64,000 nucleotides of DNA, taken from positions 248,001 to 312,000 of the forward strand of contig CAKKTE020000024.1 in the NCBI GenBank assembly GCA_920105625.2. Direction: 5' to 3'. Below, piece by piece: positions 51,180 to 63,479 of the stretch (position 1 is its first letter; every line of letters begins with the position of its first letter). The stretch comes from Clusia tigrina. Lineage: Eukaryota > Arthropoda > Insecta > Diptera > Clusiidae. The position numbers were made by a program, and so were the translations under genes. A model generated the notes under the pieces. That model saw only the letters and a list, made by a program, of their open reading frames with translations, had not been told where the DNA came from and made no database searches.

Positions 51180-53400
51180 GGTTTTATGACGCTCCAGTAA
51201 AAGTTACAAGCATTTGTATGTTGCAAACTTTGATAGGTGTAGGACGTACCGTGTAGAAGTTAGGGCCATTTAAAGTTTTATCAGTGTTTGATTTGGGACT
51301 CAAGGGTAGCATAGCTTTGAGCGATAGCTTAAATTGACAAGAGGCTCGAGTACTTTATTGTTACAAAATTTCAAGGTTTTATGATGCTCCCGTAAAAAGT
51401 GACAAGCATTTGTATGTTGCAATTTTTGATAGGTGTCGGACGTACCGTATAGAAGTTAGGGCCATTTGAAGTTTTATCAGTGTTTGATTTGGGACTCAAG
51501 GGTAGCATAGCTTTGAGCGATAGCTTCAATTGACAAGAGGCTCGAGTACTTTATTGTAAAAAAATTTCAAGGTTTTATGACGCTCCAGTAAGAGTTACAA
51601 GCATTTGTATGTTGCAAACTTTGATAGGTGTAGGCCGTACCGTGTAGAAGTTAGGGCCATTTAAAGTTTTATCAGTGTTTGATTTGGGACTCAAGGGTAG
51701 CATAGCTTTGAGCGATAGCTTAAATTGACAAGAGGCTCGAGTACTTTATTGTTACAAAATTTCAAGGTTTTATGACACTCCAGTAAAAAGTTACAAGCAT
51801 TTCTATGTTGCAAACTTTGATAGTAAAAAGTTACAAGCATTTGTATGTGGCAAACTTTGATAGGTGTAGGACGTACCGTATAGAAGTTAGGTCCATTTGA
51901 AGTCTTATCAGTGTTTGATTTGGAACTCAAGGGTAGCATAGCTTTGAGCGATAGCTTAAATTGACAAGAGGCTCGAGTACTTTATTGTTACAAACTTTCA
52001 AGGTTTTATGACGCTCCAGTAAAAAGTTACAAGCATTTGTATGTTGCAAACTTTGATAGGTGTAGGACGTACGGTATAGAAGTTAGGACCATTTGAAGTT
52101 TTATCAGTGTTTGATTTGAGACTCAAGGGTAGCATAGCTTTGAGCGATAGCTTAAATTGACAAGAGGCTCGAGTACTTTATTGCTACAAAATTTCCAGGT
52201 TTTATGACGCTCCTGTAAAAGGTTACAAGCATTTGTATGTTGCAAACTTTGATAGGTGTAGGACGTCCCGTATAGAAGTTAGGGCCATTTGAAGTTTTAT
52301 CAGTATTTGATTTGAGACTCAAGGGTAGCACAGCTTTGAGCGATAGCTTAAATTGACAAGAGGCTCGAGTACTTTATTGTTACAAAATTTCAAGGTTTTA
52401 TGACGCTCCAGTAAAAGTTACAAGCATTTGTATGTTGCTAACTTTGATAGGTGTAGGACGTACCGTGTAGAAGTTAGGGCCATATAAAGTTTTATCAGTG
52501 TTTGATTTGGGACTCAAGGGTAGCATAGCTTTGAGCGATAGCTTAAATTGACAAGAGGCTCGAGTACTTTATTGTTACAAAATTTCAAGGTTTTATGATG
52601 CTCCCGTAAAAAGTGGCAAGCATTTGTATGTTGCAATTTTTGATAGGTGTAGGACGTACCGTATAGAAGTTAGGGCCATTTGAAGTTTTATCAGTGTTTG
52701 ATTTGGGACTCAAGGGTAGCCTAGCTTTGAGCGATAGCTTCAATTGACAAGAGGCTCGAGTACTTTATTGTAAAAAAATTTCAAGGTTTTATGACGCTCC
52801 AGTAAGAGTTACAAGCATTTGTATGTTGCAAACTTTGATAGGTGTAGAAGTTAGGACCATTTAGAATTTTATCAGTGTTTGATTTGGGACTCAAGGGTAG
52901 CATAGCTTTGAGCGATAGCTTAAATTGACAAGAGGCTCGAGTACTTTATTGTTACAAAATTTCAAGGTTTTATGACACTCCAGTAAAAAGTTACAAGCAT
53001 TTCTATGTTGCAAACTTTGATAGTAAAAAGTTACAAGCATTTGTATGTGGCAAACTTTGATAGGTGTAGGACGTACCGTATAGAAGTTAGGTCCATTTGA
53101 AGTCTTATCAGTGTTTGATTTGGGACTCAAGGGTAGCATAGGTTTGAGCGATAGCTTAAATTGACAAGAGGCTCGAGTACTTTATTGTTACAAACTTTCA
53201 AGGTTTTCTGACGCTCCAGTAAAAAGTTACAAGCATTTGTATGTTGCAAACTTTGATAGGTGTAGGACGTACGGTATAGAAGTTAGGACCATTTGAAGTT
53301 TTATCAGTGTTTGATTTGAGACTCAAGGGTAGCATAGCTTTGAGCGATAGCTTAAATTGACAAGAGGCTCGAGTACTTTATTGCTACAAAATTTCCAGGT
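51180..53400 (+). repeat. Six-monomer unit in two tandem copies (about 1,200-1,214 bp)
   Basis: GATGCTCCCG at about 51,383 recurs at about 52,597 (offset 1,214 bp), followed in both by a GTAAAAAAATTTC / GTAAGAGTTAC monomer and a 236 bp monomer (51,691 and 52,891, offset 1,200). The loss of 14 bp occurs at about 52,845, where GGTGTAG runs straight into AAGTTAGG: a deletion between two GTGTAG direct repeats seen intact in copy 1. Six monomers plus the 40 bp insertion, minus two single-base losses, give 1,214. The copies differ at several sites, so this pair is older than the 1,990 bp pair. Confidence 0.82.
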
Positions 53401-53856
53401 TTTATGACGCTCCAGTAAAAAGTTACAAGCCTTTGTATGTTGCAAACTTTGATAGGTGTAGGACGTACCGTATATAAGTTAGGGCCATTTGAAGTTTTAT
53501 CAGTATTTGATCTGGGACTCAAGGGTAGCAAAGCTATGAGCGATAGCTTAAATTGAAAAGAGGCTGGAGTACTTTATTGTTACAAAATTTCAAGGTTTTA
53601 TGACGCTCCAGTAAAAAGTTGCAAGCATTTGTATGTTGCAAACTTTGATAGGTGTAGGACGTACCGTATAGAAGTTAGGGCCATTTGAAGTTTTATCAGT
53701 GTTTGATTCTGGACTCAAGGGTAGCATAGCTTTGAGCGATAGCTTCAATTGACAAGAGGCTCGAGTACTTTATTGTTACAAAATTTCAAGGTTTTATGAC
53801 GCTCCAGTAAAAAGTTACAAGCATTTCTATGTTGCAAACTTTGATAGGTGTAGGAT

Positions 53857-56213
53857 GTACCGTATAGAAGTTAGGGCCATTTGAAGTCTTATCAGTGTTT
53901 GATTTGGGACTCAAGGGTAGCATAGCTTTGAGCAATAGCTTAAATTGACAAGAGGCTCGAGGACTTTATTGTTACAAACTTTCAAGGTTTTATGACGCTC
54001 AGTAAAAAGTTACAAGCATTTGTATGTTGCAAACTTTGCTAGTTGTAGGACGTACCGTATAGATGTTAGGGCCATTTGAAGTTTTATCAGTGTTTGATTT
54101 GGGACTCAAGGGTAGCATAGCTTTGAGCGATAGCTTAAATTGACAAGAGGCTCGAGTACTTTATTGTTACAAAATTTCAAGGTTTTATGACGCTCCAGTA
54201 AAAAGTTGCAAGCATTTGTATGTTGCAAACTTTGATAGGTGTAGGACGTACCGTATAGAAGTTAGGGCCATTTGAAGTTTTATCAGTGTTTGATTCTGGA
54301 CTCAAGGGTAGCATAGCTTTGAGCGATAGCTTCAATTGACAAGAGGCTCGAGTACTTTATTGTTACAAAATTTCAAGGTTTTATGACGCTCCAGTAAAAA
54401 GTTACAAGCATTTGTATGTTGCAATTTTAGATAGGTGTAGGACGTACCGTATAGAAGTTACTGCCATTTGAAATTTTATCAGTATTTGATTTGGGACTCA
54501 AGGGTAGCCAAGCTTTGAGCGATAGCTTAAATTGACAAGAGGCTCGAGTACTTTATTGTTACATAATTTCAAGGCTTTATGACGCTCCAGTAAAAAGTTA
54601 CAAGCATTTGTATGTTGCAAACCTTGATAGGTGTAGGACGTACCGTATAGAAGTTAGGGACAGTTGAAGTTTTATCAGTGTTTGATTTGTGACTCAAGGG
54701 TAGCATAGCTTTGAGCGATAGCTTCAATTGACAAGCGGCTCGAGTACTTTATTGTTACAAAATTTCAAGGTTTTATGACGCTTCAGTAAGAGTTACAAGC
54801 ATTTGTATGTTGCAAACTTTGATAGGTGTAGGACATACCGTGTAGAAGTTAGGGCCATTTAAAGTTTTATCAGTGTTTGATTTGGGACTCAAGGGTAGCA
54901 TAGCTTTGAGCGATAGGTTAAATTGACAAGAGGCTCGAGTACTTTATTGTTACAAAATTTCAAGGTTTTATGACACTCCAGTAAAAAGTTACAAGCATTT
55001 CTATGTTGCAAACTTTGATAGTAAAAAGTTACAAGCATTTGTATGTGGCAAACTTTGATAGGTGTAGGACGTACCGTATAGAAGTTAGGTCCATTTGAAG
55101 TCTTATCAGTGTTTGATTTGGGACTCAAGGGTAGCATAGCTTTGAGCGATAGCTTATATAGACAAGAGGCTCGAGTACTTTATTGTTACAAACTTTCAAG
55201 GTTTTATGACGCTCCAGTAAAAAGTTACAAGCATTTGTATGTTGCAAACTTTGATAGGTGTAGGACGTACGCTATAGAAGTTATGACCATTTGAAGTTTT
55301 ATCAGTGTTTCATTTGAGACTCAAGGGTAGCATAGCTTTGAGCGATAGCTTAAATTGACAAGAGGCTCGAGTACTTTATTGCTACAAAATTTTCAGGTTT
55401 TATGACGCTCCAGTAAAAGGTTACACGCATTTGTATGTTGCAAACTTTGATAGGTGTAGGACGTACCGTATAGAAGTTAGGGCCATTTGAAGTTTTATCA
55501 GTATTTGATTTGGGACTCAAGGGTAGCATAGCTTTGAGCGATAGCTTAAATTGACAAGAGGCTCGAGTACTTTATTGTTACAAAATTTCAAGGGTTTATG
55601 ACGCTCCAGTAAAAAGTTACAAGCATTTGTATGTTGCAAACTTTGATAGGTGTAGGACGTACCGTATAGAAGTTAGGGCCATTTGAAGTTTTATCAGTGT
55701 TTCATTTGGGACTCAAGGGTAGCATAGCTTTGAGCGATAGCTTAAATTGACAAGAGGCTCGAGTACTTTATTGTTACAAAATCTCAAGGTTTTATGACGC
55801 TCCAGTAAAAAGTTACAAGCATTTGTATGTTGCAAACTTTGATAGGTGTAGGACGTACCGTATAGAAGTTAGGGCCATTTGAAGTTTTATCAGTGTTTGA
55901 TTTGGGACTCAAGGGTAGCATAGCTTTGAGCGATAGCTTAAATTGACAAGAGGCTCGATTACTTTATTTTTACAAAATTTCAAGGTTTTATGACGCTCCA
56001 GTAAAGAGTTACAAGCATTTGTATGTTGCAAACTTTGATAGGTGTATTACGTACCGTATAGAAGTCAGGGCCATTTGAAGTTTTATCAGTGTTTGATTTG
56101 AGACTCAAGGGTAGCATAGCTTTGAGCGATAGCTTAAATTGACAAGAGGCTCGAATACTTTATTGTTACAAAATGTCAAGGTTTTATGACGCTCCAATAA
56201 AAAGTTACAAGCA
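53857..56213 (+). repeat. 12-monomer block, left copy (offset 7,266 bp)
   Basis: This matches 61,123-63,479 at a constant offset of 7,266 bp. Shared markers are a one-base deletion GACGCTCAGTAAAAAG (about 53,996), GTTACTGCCATTTG, TCAAGGGTAGCCAAGC, a 236 bp monomer with GATAGGTTAAATTG (54,889), the TTATATAGACAAG monomer, GTACGCTATAG with GTTATGACC, and CTCGATTAC / TATTTTTAC. A few differences exist, for example ATGTTGC against ATGTCGC. Unlike the tandem pairs, about 4.9 kb of other satellite separates the copies. Confidence 0.88.
55713..55908 (+). repeat. Representative near-consensus 196 bp monomer
   Basis: By my reading this monomer differs from the consensus at one base only (AATCTC instead of AATTTC near phase 70), so it is a convenient reference copy. 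It holds overlapping XhoI (CTCGAG, phase 46-51) and ScaI (AGTACT, phase 50-55) sites, which should give a 196 bp ladder on digestion. It has short A/T-rich runs around phase 56-80, 93-110 and 171-191. It also has a possible 7 bp hairpin: CTCAAGG (phase 196-6) against CTTTGAG (phase 16-22), with one G-T pair and a 9 nt loop. No coding function is supported. Confidence 0.9.
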
Positions 56214-57026
56214 ATTGTATGTTGCAAACTTTGATAGGTATAGGATGCACCGTATAGAAGTTCGGGCCATTTGAAGTTTTATCAGTGTTTGATTTGGGAT
56301 TCAAGGGTAGCATAGCTTTGAGCAAAAGCTTAAATTGACAAGAGGCTCGAGTACTTTATTGCTACAAAATTTCAAGGTTTTATGACGCTCCCGTAAAAAG
56401 TTACAAGCATTTCTATGTTGCAAACTTTGATAGGTGTAGGACGTACCGTATAGAAGTTAGGGCCATTTGAAGTTTTATCAGTATTTGATTTGGGACTCAA
56501 GGGTAGCAAAGCTATGAGCGATAGCTTAAATTGAAAAGAGGCTGTAGTACTTTATTGCTACAAAATTTCAAGGTTTTATGACGCTCCAGTAAAAAGTTAC
56601 AAGCATTTGTATGTTGCAACCTCTGATAGGAGAAGGACGCGCGCTGTATAGAAGTTAGGGCCATTTGAAGTTTTATCAGTGGTTGATTTGGGAGTCAAGG
56701 GTAGCATAGCTTTGAGCGATAGCTTAAATTGACAAAAGGCTCGAGCACTTTATTGTTCCAGTAAAATGTTACAAGCATTTGTATGTTGCAACCTTTGATA
56801 GGTGTAGGACGTACCGTATAGAAGTTAGGGCTATTTGAAGTTTTATCAGTGTTTGATTTGGGACTCCATGGCTGCATAGCTTTGAGCGATAGCTTAAATT
56901 GACAAGAGGCTCGAGTACTTTATTGTTACATAATTTCAAGGTTTTATGACGCTCCAGTAAAAAGTTACAAGCATTTGTATGTTGCAAACCTTGATAGGAG
57001 TAGGACGTACCGTATAGAAGTTAGGG
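56176..57026 (+). repeat. Four-to-five-monomer block, left copy (offset 3,504-3,530 bp)
   Basis: This matches 59,680-60,556. Shared markers are AGCAATTGTATG, GGTATAGGATGCACC with GTTCGGGCC, GAGCAAAAGC, TTGAAAAGAGGCTGTAG, CCTCTGATAGGAGAAGG with ACGCGCGCTG, and TCCATGGCTGC. At about 56,755 this copy lacks 26 bp (TATTGTTCCAGTAAAATG), which changes the offset from 3,504 to 3,530. It overlaps the right end of the preceding block. Confidence 0.85.
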
Positions 57027-59679
57027 CCATTTGAAGTTTTATCAGTGTTTGATTTGGGACTCAAGGGTAGCATAGCTTTGAGCGATAGCTTAAATTGACA
57101 AAAGGCTCGAGCACTTTATTGTTACAATATGTCAAGGGTTTATGACGCTCCAGTAAAAAGTTACAAGCATTTGTATGTTGCAACTTTTGATAGGTGTAGG
57201 ACGTACCGTATAAAAGTTAGAACCATTTGAAGTTTTATCAGTGTTTGATTTGGAACTCAAGGGCTGCATAGCTTTGAGCGATAGCTTAAATTGACAAAAG
57301 GCTCGAGCACTTTGTTGTTACAATATGTTAAGTTTTTATGACGCTCCAGTAAAAAATTACTAGCATTTGTATGTTGCAAACTTTGATAGATCTAGGACGT
57401 ACCGTATAGAAGTTAGGGCCATTTGAAGTTTTATCAGTGTTTGATTTGGGACTCAAGGGTAGCATAGCTTTGAGCGATAGCTTAAATAGACAAGAGGCTC
57501 GAGTACTTTATTGTTACAAAATTTCAAGGTTTTATGATGCTCCCGTAAAAAGTTACAAGCATTTGATTGTTACAAACTTTGATAGGTGTAGGACGTACCG
57601 TATAGGGGTTAGGACCATTTGAAGTTTTATCAGTGTTTGATTTGGGACTCAAGGGTAGCATAGCTTTGAGCGATAGCTTAAATTGACAAGAGGCTCGAGT
57701 ACTTTATTGTTACAAAATTTCAAGGTTTTATGACGTTCCAGTGAAAAGTTACAAGCATTTGTATGTTGCAAACTTTGATAGGTGTAGGACGTACCGTATA
57801 GCAGTTAGGGCCATTTGAAGTTTTATCAGTATTTCATTTGGAACTCAAGGGTAGCAAAGCTATGAGCGATAGCTTAAATTGAAAAGAAGCTGTAGTACTT
57901 TATTGTTACAAAATTTCAAGGTTTTATGACGTTCCAGTAAAAAGTTACAAGCATTTGTATGTTGCAACCTCTGATAGGAGAATCACGCGCCGTATAGAAG
58001 TTAGGGCCATTTGAAGTTTTATCAGTGGTTGATTTGGGACTCAAGGGTAGCATAGCTTGGAGCGATAGCTTAAATTGACAAATGGCTCGAGCACTTTATT
58101 GTTACAATATGTCAAGGTTTCATGACGCTCCAGTAAAATGTTACAAGCATTTGTATGTTGCAACTTTTGATGGGTGTAGGACGTACCGTATAGAAGTTAG
58201 GGCCATGTGAAGTTTTACCAGTATTTGATTTGGGACTCCATGGAAGCATAGCTTTGAGCGATAGCTTAAATTGACAAGAGGCTCGAGTGCTTTATTGTTA
58301 CATAATTTCAAGGTTTTATGACGCTCCAGTAAAAAGTTACAAGCATTTGTATGTTGCAAGCCTTGATAGGTGTAGGACGTACCGTATAGAAGTTAGGGGC
58401 ATTTGAAGTTTTATCAGTGTTTGATTTGGGACTCAAGGGTAGCATAGCTTTGAGCGATATCTTAAATTGACAAGAGGCTCGAGTACTTTATTGTTACAAA
58501 ATCTCAAGGTTTTATGACGCTCCAGTAAAAAGTTACAAGCATTTGTATGTTGCAAACTTTGATAGGTGTAGGACGTACCGTATAGAAGTTAGGGCCACTT
58601 GAAGTTTTATCAGTGTTTCATTTGGGACTCAAGGATAGCATAGCTTTGAGCGATAGCTTAAATTGACAAGAGGCTCGAGTACTTTATTGTTACAAAATTT
58701 CAAGGGTTTATGACGCTCCAGTAAATAGTTACAAGCATTTGTATGTTGCAAACTTTGATAGGTGTAGGACGTACCGTATAGAAGTTAGGGCCATTTGAAG
58801 TTTTATCAGTATTTGATTTGGGACTCAAGGGTAGCATAGCTTTGAGCGATAGCTTAAATTGACAAGAGGCTCGATTACTTTATTTTTACAAAATTTCAAG
58901 GTTTTATGACGCTCCAGTAAAGAGTTACAAGCATTTGTATGTTGCAAACTTTGATAGGTGTAGGATGCACCGTATAGAAGTTCGGGATATTTGAAGTTTT
59001 ATCAGTGTTTGATTTGGGATTCAAGGGTAGCATAGCTTTGAGCGATAGCTTAAATTGACAAGAGGCTCGAGTACTTTATTGTTACATAATTTCAAGGTTT
59101 TATGACGCTCCAGTAAAAAGTTACAAGCATTTGTATGTTGCAAACCTTGATAGGTGTAGGACGTACCGTATAGAAGTTAGGGACATTTGAATTTTTATCA
59201 GTGTTTAATTTGGGACTCAAGGGTAGCATAGCTTTGAGCGATAGCTTCAATTGACAAGAGGCTCGAGTACTTTATTGTTACAAAATTTCAAGGTTTTATG
59301 ACGCTCCACTAAAAGTTAGAAGCATTTGTATGTTGCAATTTTTGATAGGTGTAGGACGTACCGTATAGAAGTTAGGGCCATTGGAAGTTTTATCAGTGTT
59401 TGATTTGGGATTCAAGGGTAGCATAGCTTTGAGCGATAGCTTTTAATTGACAAGAGGCTCGAGTACTTTATTGCTACAAAATTTCAAGGTTTTATGACGC
59501 TCCCGTAAAAAGTTACAAGCATTTGTATGTTGCAAACTTTGATAGGTGTAGGACGTACCGTATAGAAGTTAGAGCCATTTGAAGTTTTATCAGTGTTTGA
59601 TTTGGAACTCAAGGGTAGCATAACTTTAAGCGATAGCTTAAATTGACAAGAGGCTCGACTACTTTATTGTTACAAAATT
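57027..59679 (+). repeat. Mixed domain-4 monomers between duplicated blocks
   Basis: About 13-14 monomers of varied subtype lie here. They include CAATATGTCAAG monomers near 57.13, 57.31 and 58.11 kb, another CCTCTGATAGGAGAA monomer near 57.97 kb, TCCATGGAAGC near 58.24 kb and CTCGATTAC / TATTTTTAC near 58.87 kb. The monomers around 58.0-58.2 kb resemble 63.7-64.0 kb (GGTTTCATGACG with GTAAAATG). I found no sequence other than satellite. Confidence 0.75.
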
Positions 59680-60556
59680 TCAAGGTTTTATGACGCTCCA
59701 ATAAAAAGTTACAAGCAATTGTATGTTGCAAACTTTGATAGGTATAGGATGCACCGTATAGAAGTTCGGGCCATTTGAAGTTTTATCAGTGTTTGATTTG
59801 GGATTCAAGGGTAGCATAGCTTTGAGCAAAAGCTTAAATTGACAAGAGGCTCGAGTACTTTATTGCTACAAAATTTCAAGGTTTTATGACGCTCCCGTAA
59901 AAAGTTACAAGCATTTCTATGTTGCAAACTTTGATAGGTGTAGGACGTACCGTATAGCAGTTAGGGCCATTTGAAGTTTTATCAGTATTTGATTTGGGAC
60001 TCAAGGGTAGCAACGCTATGAGCGATAGCTTAAATTGAAAAGAGGCTGTAGTACTTTATTGCTACAAAATTTCAAGGTTTTATGACGCTCCAGTAAAAAG
60101 TTACAAGCATTTGTATGTTGCAACCTCTGATAGGAGAAGGACGCGCGCTGTATAGAAGTTAGGGCCATTTGAAGTTTTATCAGTGGTTGATTTGGGAGTC
60201 AAGGGTAGCATAGCTTTGAGCGATAGCTTAAATTGACAAAAGGCTCGAGCACTTTATTGTTACAATATGTCAAGGTTTTATGACGCTCCAGTAAAAAGTT
60301 ACAAGCATTTGTATGTTGCAAACTTTGATAGGTGTAGGACGTACCGTATAGAAGTTAGGGCCATTTGAAGTTTTATCAGTGTTTGATTTGGGACTCCATG
60401 GCTGCATAGCTTTGAGCGATAGCTTAAATTGACAAGAGGCTCGAGTACTTTATTGTTACATAATTTCAAGGTTTTATGACGCTCCAGTAAAAAGTTACAA
60501 GCATTTGTATGTTGCAAACCTTGATAGGAGTAGGACGTACCGTATAGAAGTTAGGG
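59680..60556 (+). repeat. Four-to-five-monomer block, right copy
   Basis: This is the counterpart of 56,176-57,026 without the 26 bp deletion. It ends at 60,557, where GGGACATTTG replaces GGGCCATTTG. It has small private changes, such as GCAACGCTATG at about 60,010 against GCAAAGCTATG in the left copy. Confidence 0.85.
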
Positions 60557-61122
60557 ACATTTGAAGTTTTATCAGTGTTTGATTTGGGACTCAAGGGTAG
60601 CATAGCTTTGAGCGATAGCTTCAATTGACAAGAGGCTCGAGTACTTTATTGTTACAAAATTTCAAGGTTTTATGACGTTCCACTAAAAGTTAGAAGCATT
60701 TGTATGTTGCAATTTTTGATAGGTGTAGGACGTACCGTATAGAAGTTAGGGCCATTTGAAGTTTTATCAGTGGTTGATTTGGGACTCAAGGGTAGCATAG
60801 CTTTGAGCGATAACTTAAATTGACAAAAGGCTCGAGCACTTTATTGTTACAATATGTCAAGGGTTTATGACGCTCCAGTAAAAAGTAACAAGCATTTGTA
60901 TGTTGCAAACTTTGATAGGTGTAGGACGTACCGTATAGAAGTTAGGGACATTTGAAGTTTTATCAGTGTTTGATTTGGGACTCAAGGGTAGCATAGCTTT
61001 GAGCGATAGCTTCAATTGACAAGAGGCTCGAGTACTTTATTGTTACAAAATTTCAAGGTTTTATGACGTTCCACTAAAAGTTAGAAGCATTTGTATGTTG
61101 CAAACTTTGATAGATCTAGGAC
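60557..61122 (+). repeat. Two-monomer repeat with CACTAAAAGTTAGAAGC variant
   Basis: The GACGTTCCACTAAAAG monomer occurs at about 60,674 and 61,065, 391 bp apart (two monomers minus one base from the shortened A run). A CAATATGTCAAGGG monomer lies between. A related single copy with GACGCTCCACTAAAAG is near 59,302. This is a small dimeric higher-order unit. Confidence 0.75.
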
Positions 61123-63479
61123 GTACCGTATAGAAGTTAGGGCCATTTGAAGTCTTATCAGTGTTTGATTTGGGACTCAAGGGTAGCATAGCTTTGAGCA
61201 ATAGCTTAAATTGACAAGAGGCTCGAGGACTTTATTGTTACAAACTTTCAAGGTTTTATGACGCTCAGTAAAAAGTTACAAGCATTTGTATGTTGCAAAC
61301 TTTGCTAGTTGTAGGACGTACCGTATAGATGTTAGGGCCATTTGAAGTTTTATCAGTGTTTGATTTGGGACTCAAGGGTAGCATAGCTTTGAGCGATAGC
61401 TTAAATTGACAAGAGGCTCGAGTACTTTATTGTTACAAAATTTCAAGGTTTTATGACGCTCCAGTAAAAAGTTGCAAGCATTTGTATGTCGCAAACTTTG
61501 ATAGGTGTAGGACGTACCGTATAGAAGTTAGGGCCATTTGAAGTTTTATCAGTGTTTGATTCTGGACTCAAGGGTAGCATAGCTTTGAGCGATAGCTTCA
61601 ATTGACAAGAGGCTCGAGTACTTTATTGTTACAAAATTTCAAGGTTTTATGACGCTCCAGTAAAAAGTTACAAGCATTTGTATGTTGCAATTTTAGATAG
61701 GTGTAGGACGTACCGTATAGAAGTTACTGCCATTTGAAATTTTATCAGTATTTGATTTGGGACTCAAGGGTAGCCAAGCTTTGAGCGATAGCTTAAATTG
61801 ACAAGAGGCTCGAGTACTTTATTGTTACATAATTTCAAGGCTTTATGACGCTCCAGTAAAAAGTTACAAGCATTTGTATGTTGCAAACCTTGATAGGTGT
61901 AGGACGTACCGTATAGAAGTTAGGGACAGTTGAAGTTTTATCAGTGTTTGATTTGTGACTCAAGGGTAGCATAGCTTTGAGCGATAGCTTCAATTGACAA
62001 GCGGCTCGAGTACTTTATTGTTACAAAATTTCAAGGTTTTATGACGCTTCAGTAAGAGTTACAAGCATTTGTATGTTACAAACTTTGATAGGTGTAGGAC
62101 ATACCGTGCAGAAGTTAGGGCCATTTAAAGTTTTATCAGTGTTTGATTTGGGACTCAAGGGTAGCATAGCTTTGAGCGATAGGTTAAATTGACAAGAGGC
62201 TCGAGTACTTTATTGTTACAAAATTTCAAGGTTTTATGACACTCCAGTAAAAAGTTACAAGCATTTCTATGTTGCAAACTTTGATAGTAAAAAGTTACAA
62301 GCATTTGTATGTGGCAAACTTTGATAGGTGTAGGACGTACCGTATAGAAGTTAGGTCCATTTGAAGTCTTATCAGTGTTTGATTTGGGACTCAAGGGTAG
62401 CATAGCTTTGAGCGATAGCTTATATAGACAAGAGGCTCGAGTACTTTATTGTTACAAACTTTCAAGGTTTTATGACGCTCCAGTAAAAAGTTACAAGCAT
62501 TTGTATGTTGCAAACTTTGATAGGTGTAGGACGTACGCTATAGAAGTTATGACCATTTGAAGTTTTATCAGTGTTTCATTTGAGACTCAAGGGTAGCATA
62601 GCTTTGAGCGATAGCTTAAATTGACAAGAGGCTCGAGTACTTTATTGCTACAAAATTTTCAGGTTTTATGACGCTCCAGTAAAAGGTTACACGCATTTGT
62701 ATGTTGCAAACTTTGATAGGTGTAGGACGTACCGTATAGAAGTTAGGGCCATTTGAAGTTTTATCAGTATTTGATTTGGGACTCAAGGGTAGCATAGCTT
62801 TGAGCGATAGCTTAAATTGACAAGAGGCTCGAGTACTTTATTGTTACAAAATTTCAAGGGTTTATGACGCTCCAGTAAAAAGTTACAAGCATTTGTATGT
62901 TGCAAACTTTGATAGGTGTAGGACGTACCGTATAGAAGTTAGGGCCATTTGAAGTTTTATCAGTGTTTCATTTGGGACTCAAGGGTAGCATAGCTTTGAG
63001 CGATAGCTTAAATTGACAAGAGGCTCGAGTACTTTATTGTTACAAAATCTCAAGGTTTTATGACGCTCCAATAAAAAGTTACAAGCATTTGTATGTTGCA
63101 AACTTTGATAGGTGTAGGACGTACCGTATAGAAGTTAGGGCCATTTGAAGTTTTATCAGTATTTGATTTGGGACTCAAGGGTAGCATAGCTTTGAGCGAT
63201 AGCTTAAATTGACAAGAGGCTCGATTACTTTATTTTTACAAAATTTCAAGGTTTTATGACGCTCCAGTAAAGAGTTACAAGCATTTGTATGTTGCAAACT
63301 TTGATAGGTGTATTACGTACCGTATAGAAGTCAGGGCCATTTGAAGTTTTATCAGTGTTTGATTTGAGACTCAAGGGTAGCATAGCTTTGAGCGATAGCT
63401 TAAATTGACAAGAGGCTCGAATACTTTATTGTTACAAAATGTCAAGGTTTTATGACGCTCCAATAAAAAGTTACAAGCA
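61123..63479 (+). repeat. 12-monomer block, right copy (offset 7,266 bp)
   Basis: This is the counterpart of 53,857-56,213. It carries the seventh 236 bp monomer (62,155-62,390). Differences include ATGTTACAAAC at about 62,075, CGTGCAG against CGTGTAG, and CCAATAAAAAG at about 63,069 against CCAGTAAAAAG. The match ends at AGCATTTG (63,481), where the left copy has AGCAATTG. Confidence 0.88.

Noticed and set aside
181..62560. Recurrent open frames of 60-89 codons on both strands, such as the minus-strand frames at 7,444-7,653 and 51,691-51,939 and the plus-strand frames at 181-366 and 17,588-17,773
   Set aside because: They are translations of the satellite monomer. They recur at the repeat period, the frame shifts by one base each monomer, and the plus-strand ones begin at GTG. 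Protein variation follows DNA variants with no sign of frame protection. No domain is recognisable.
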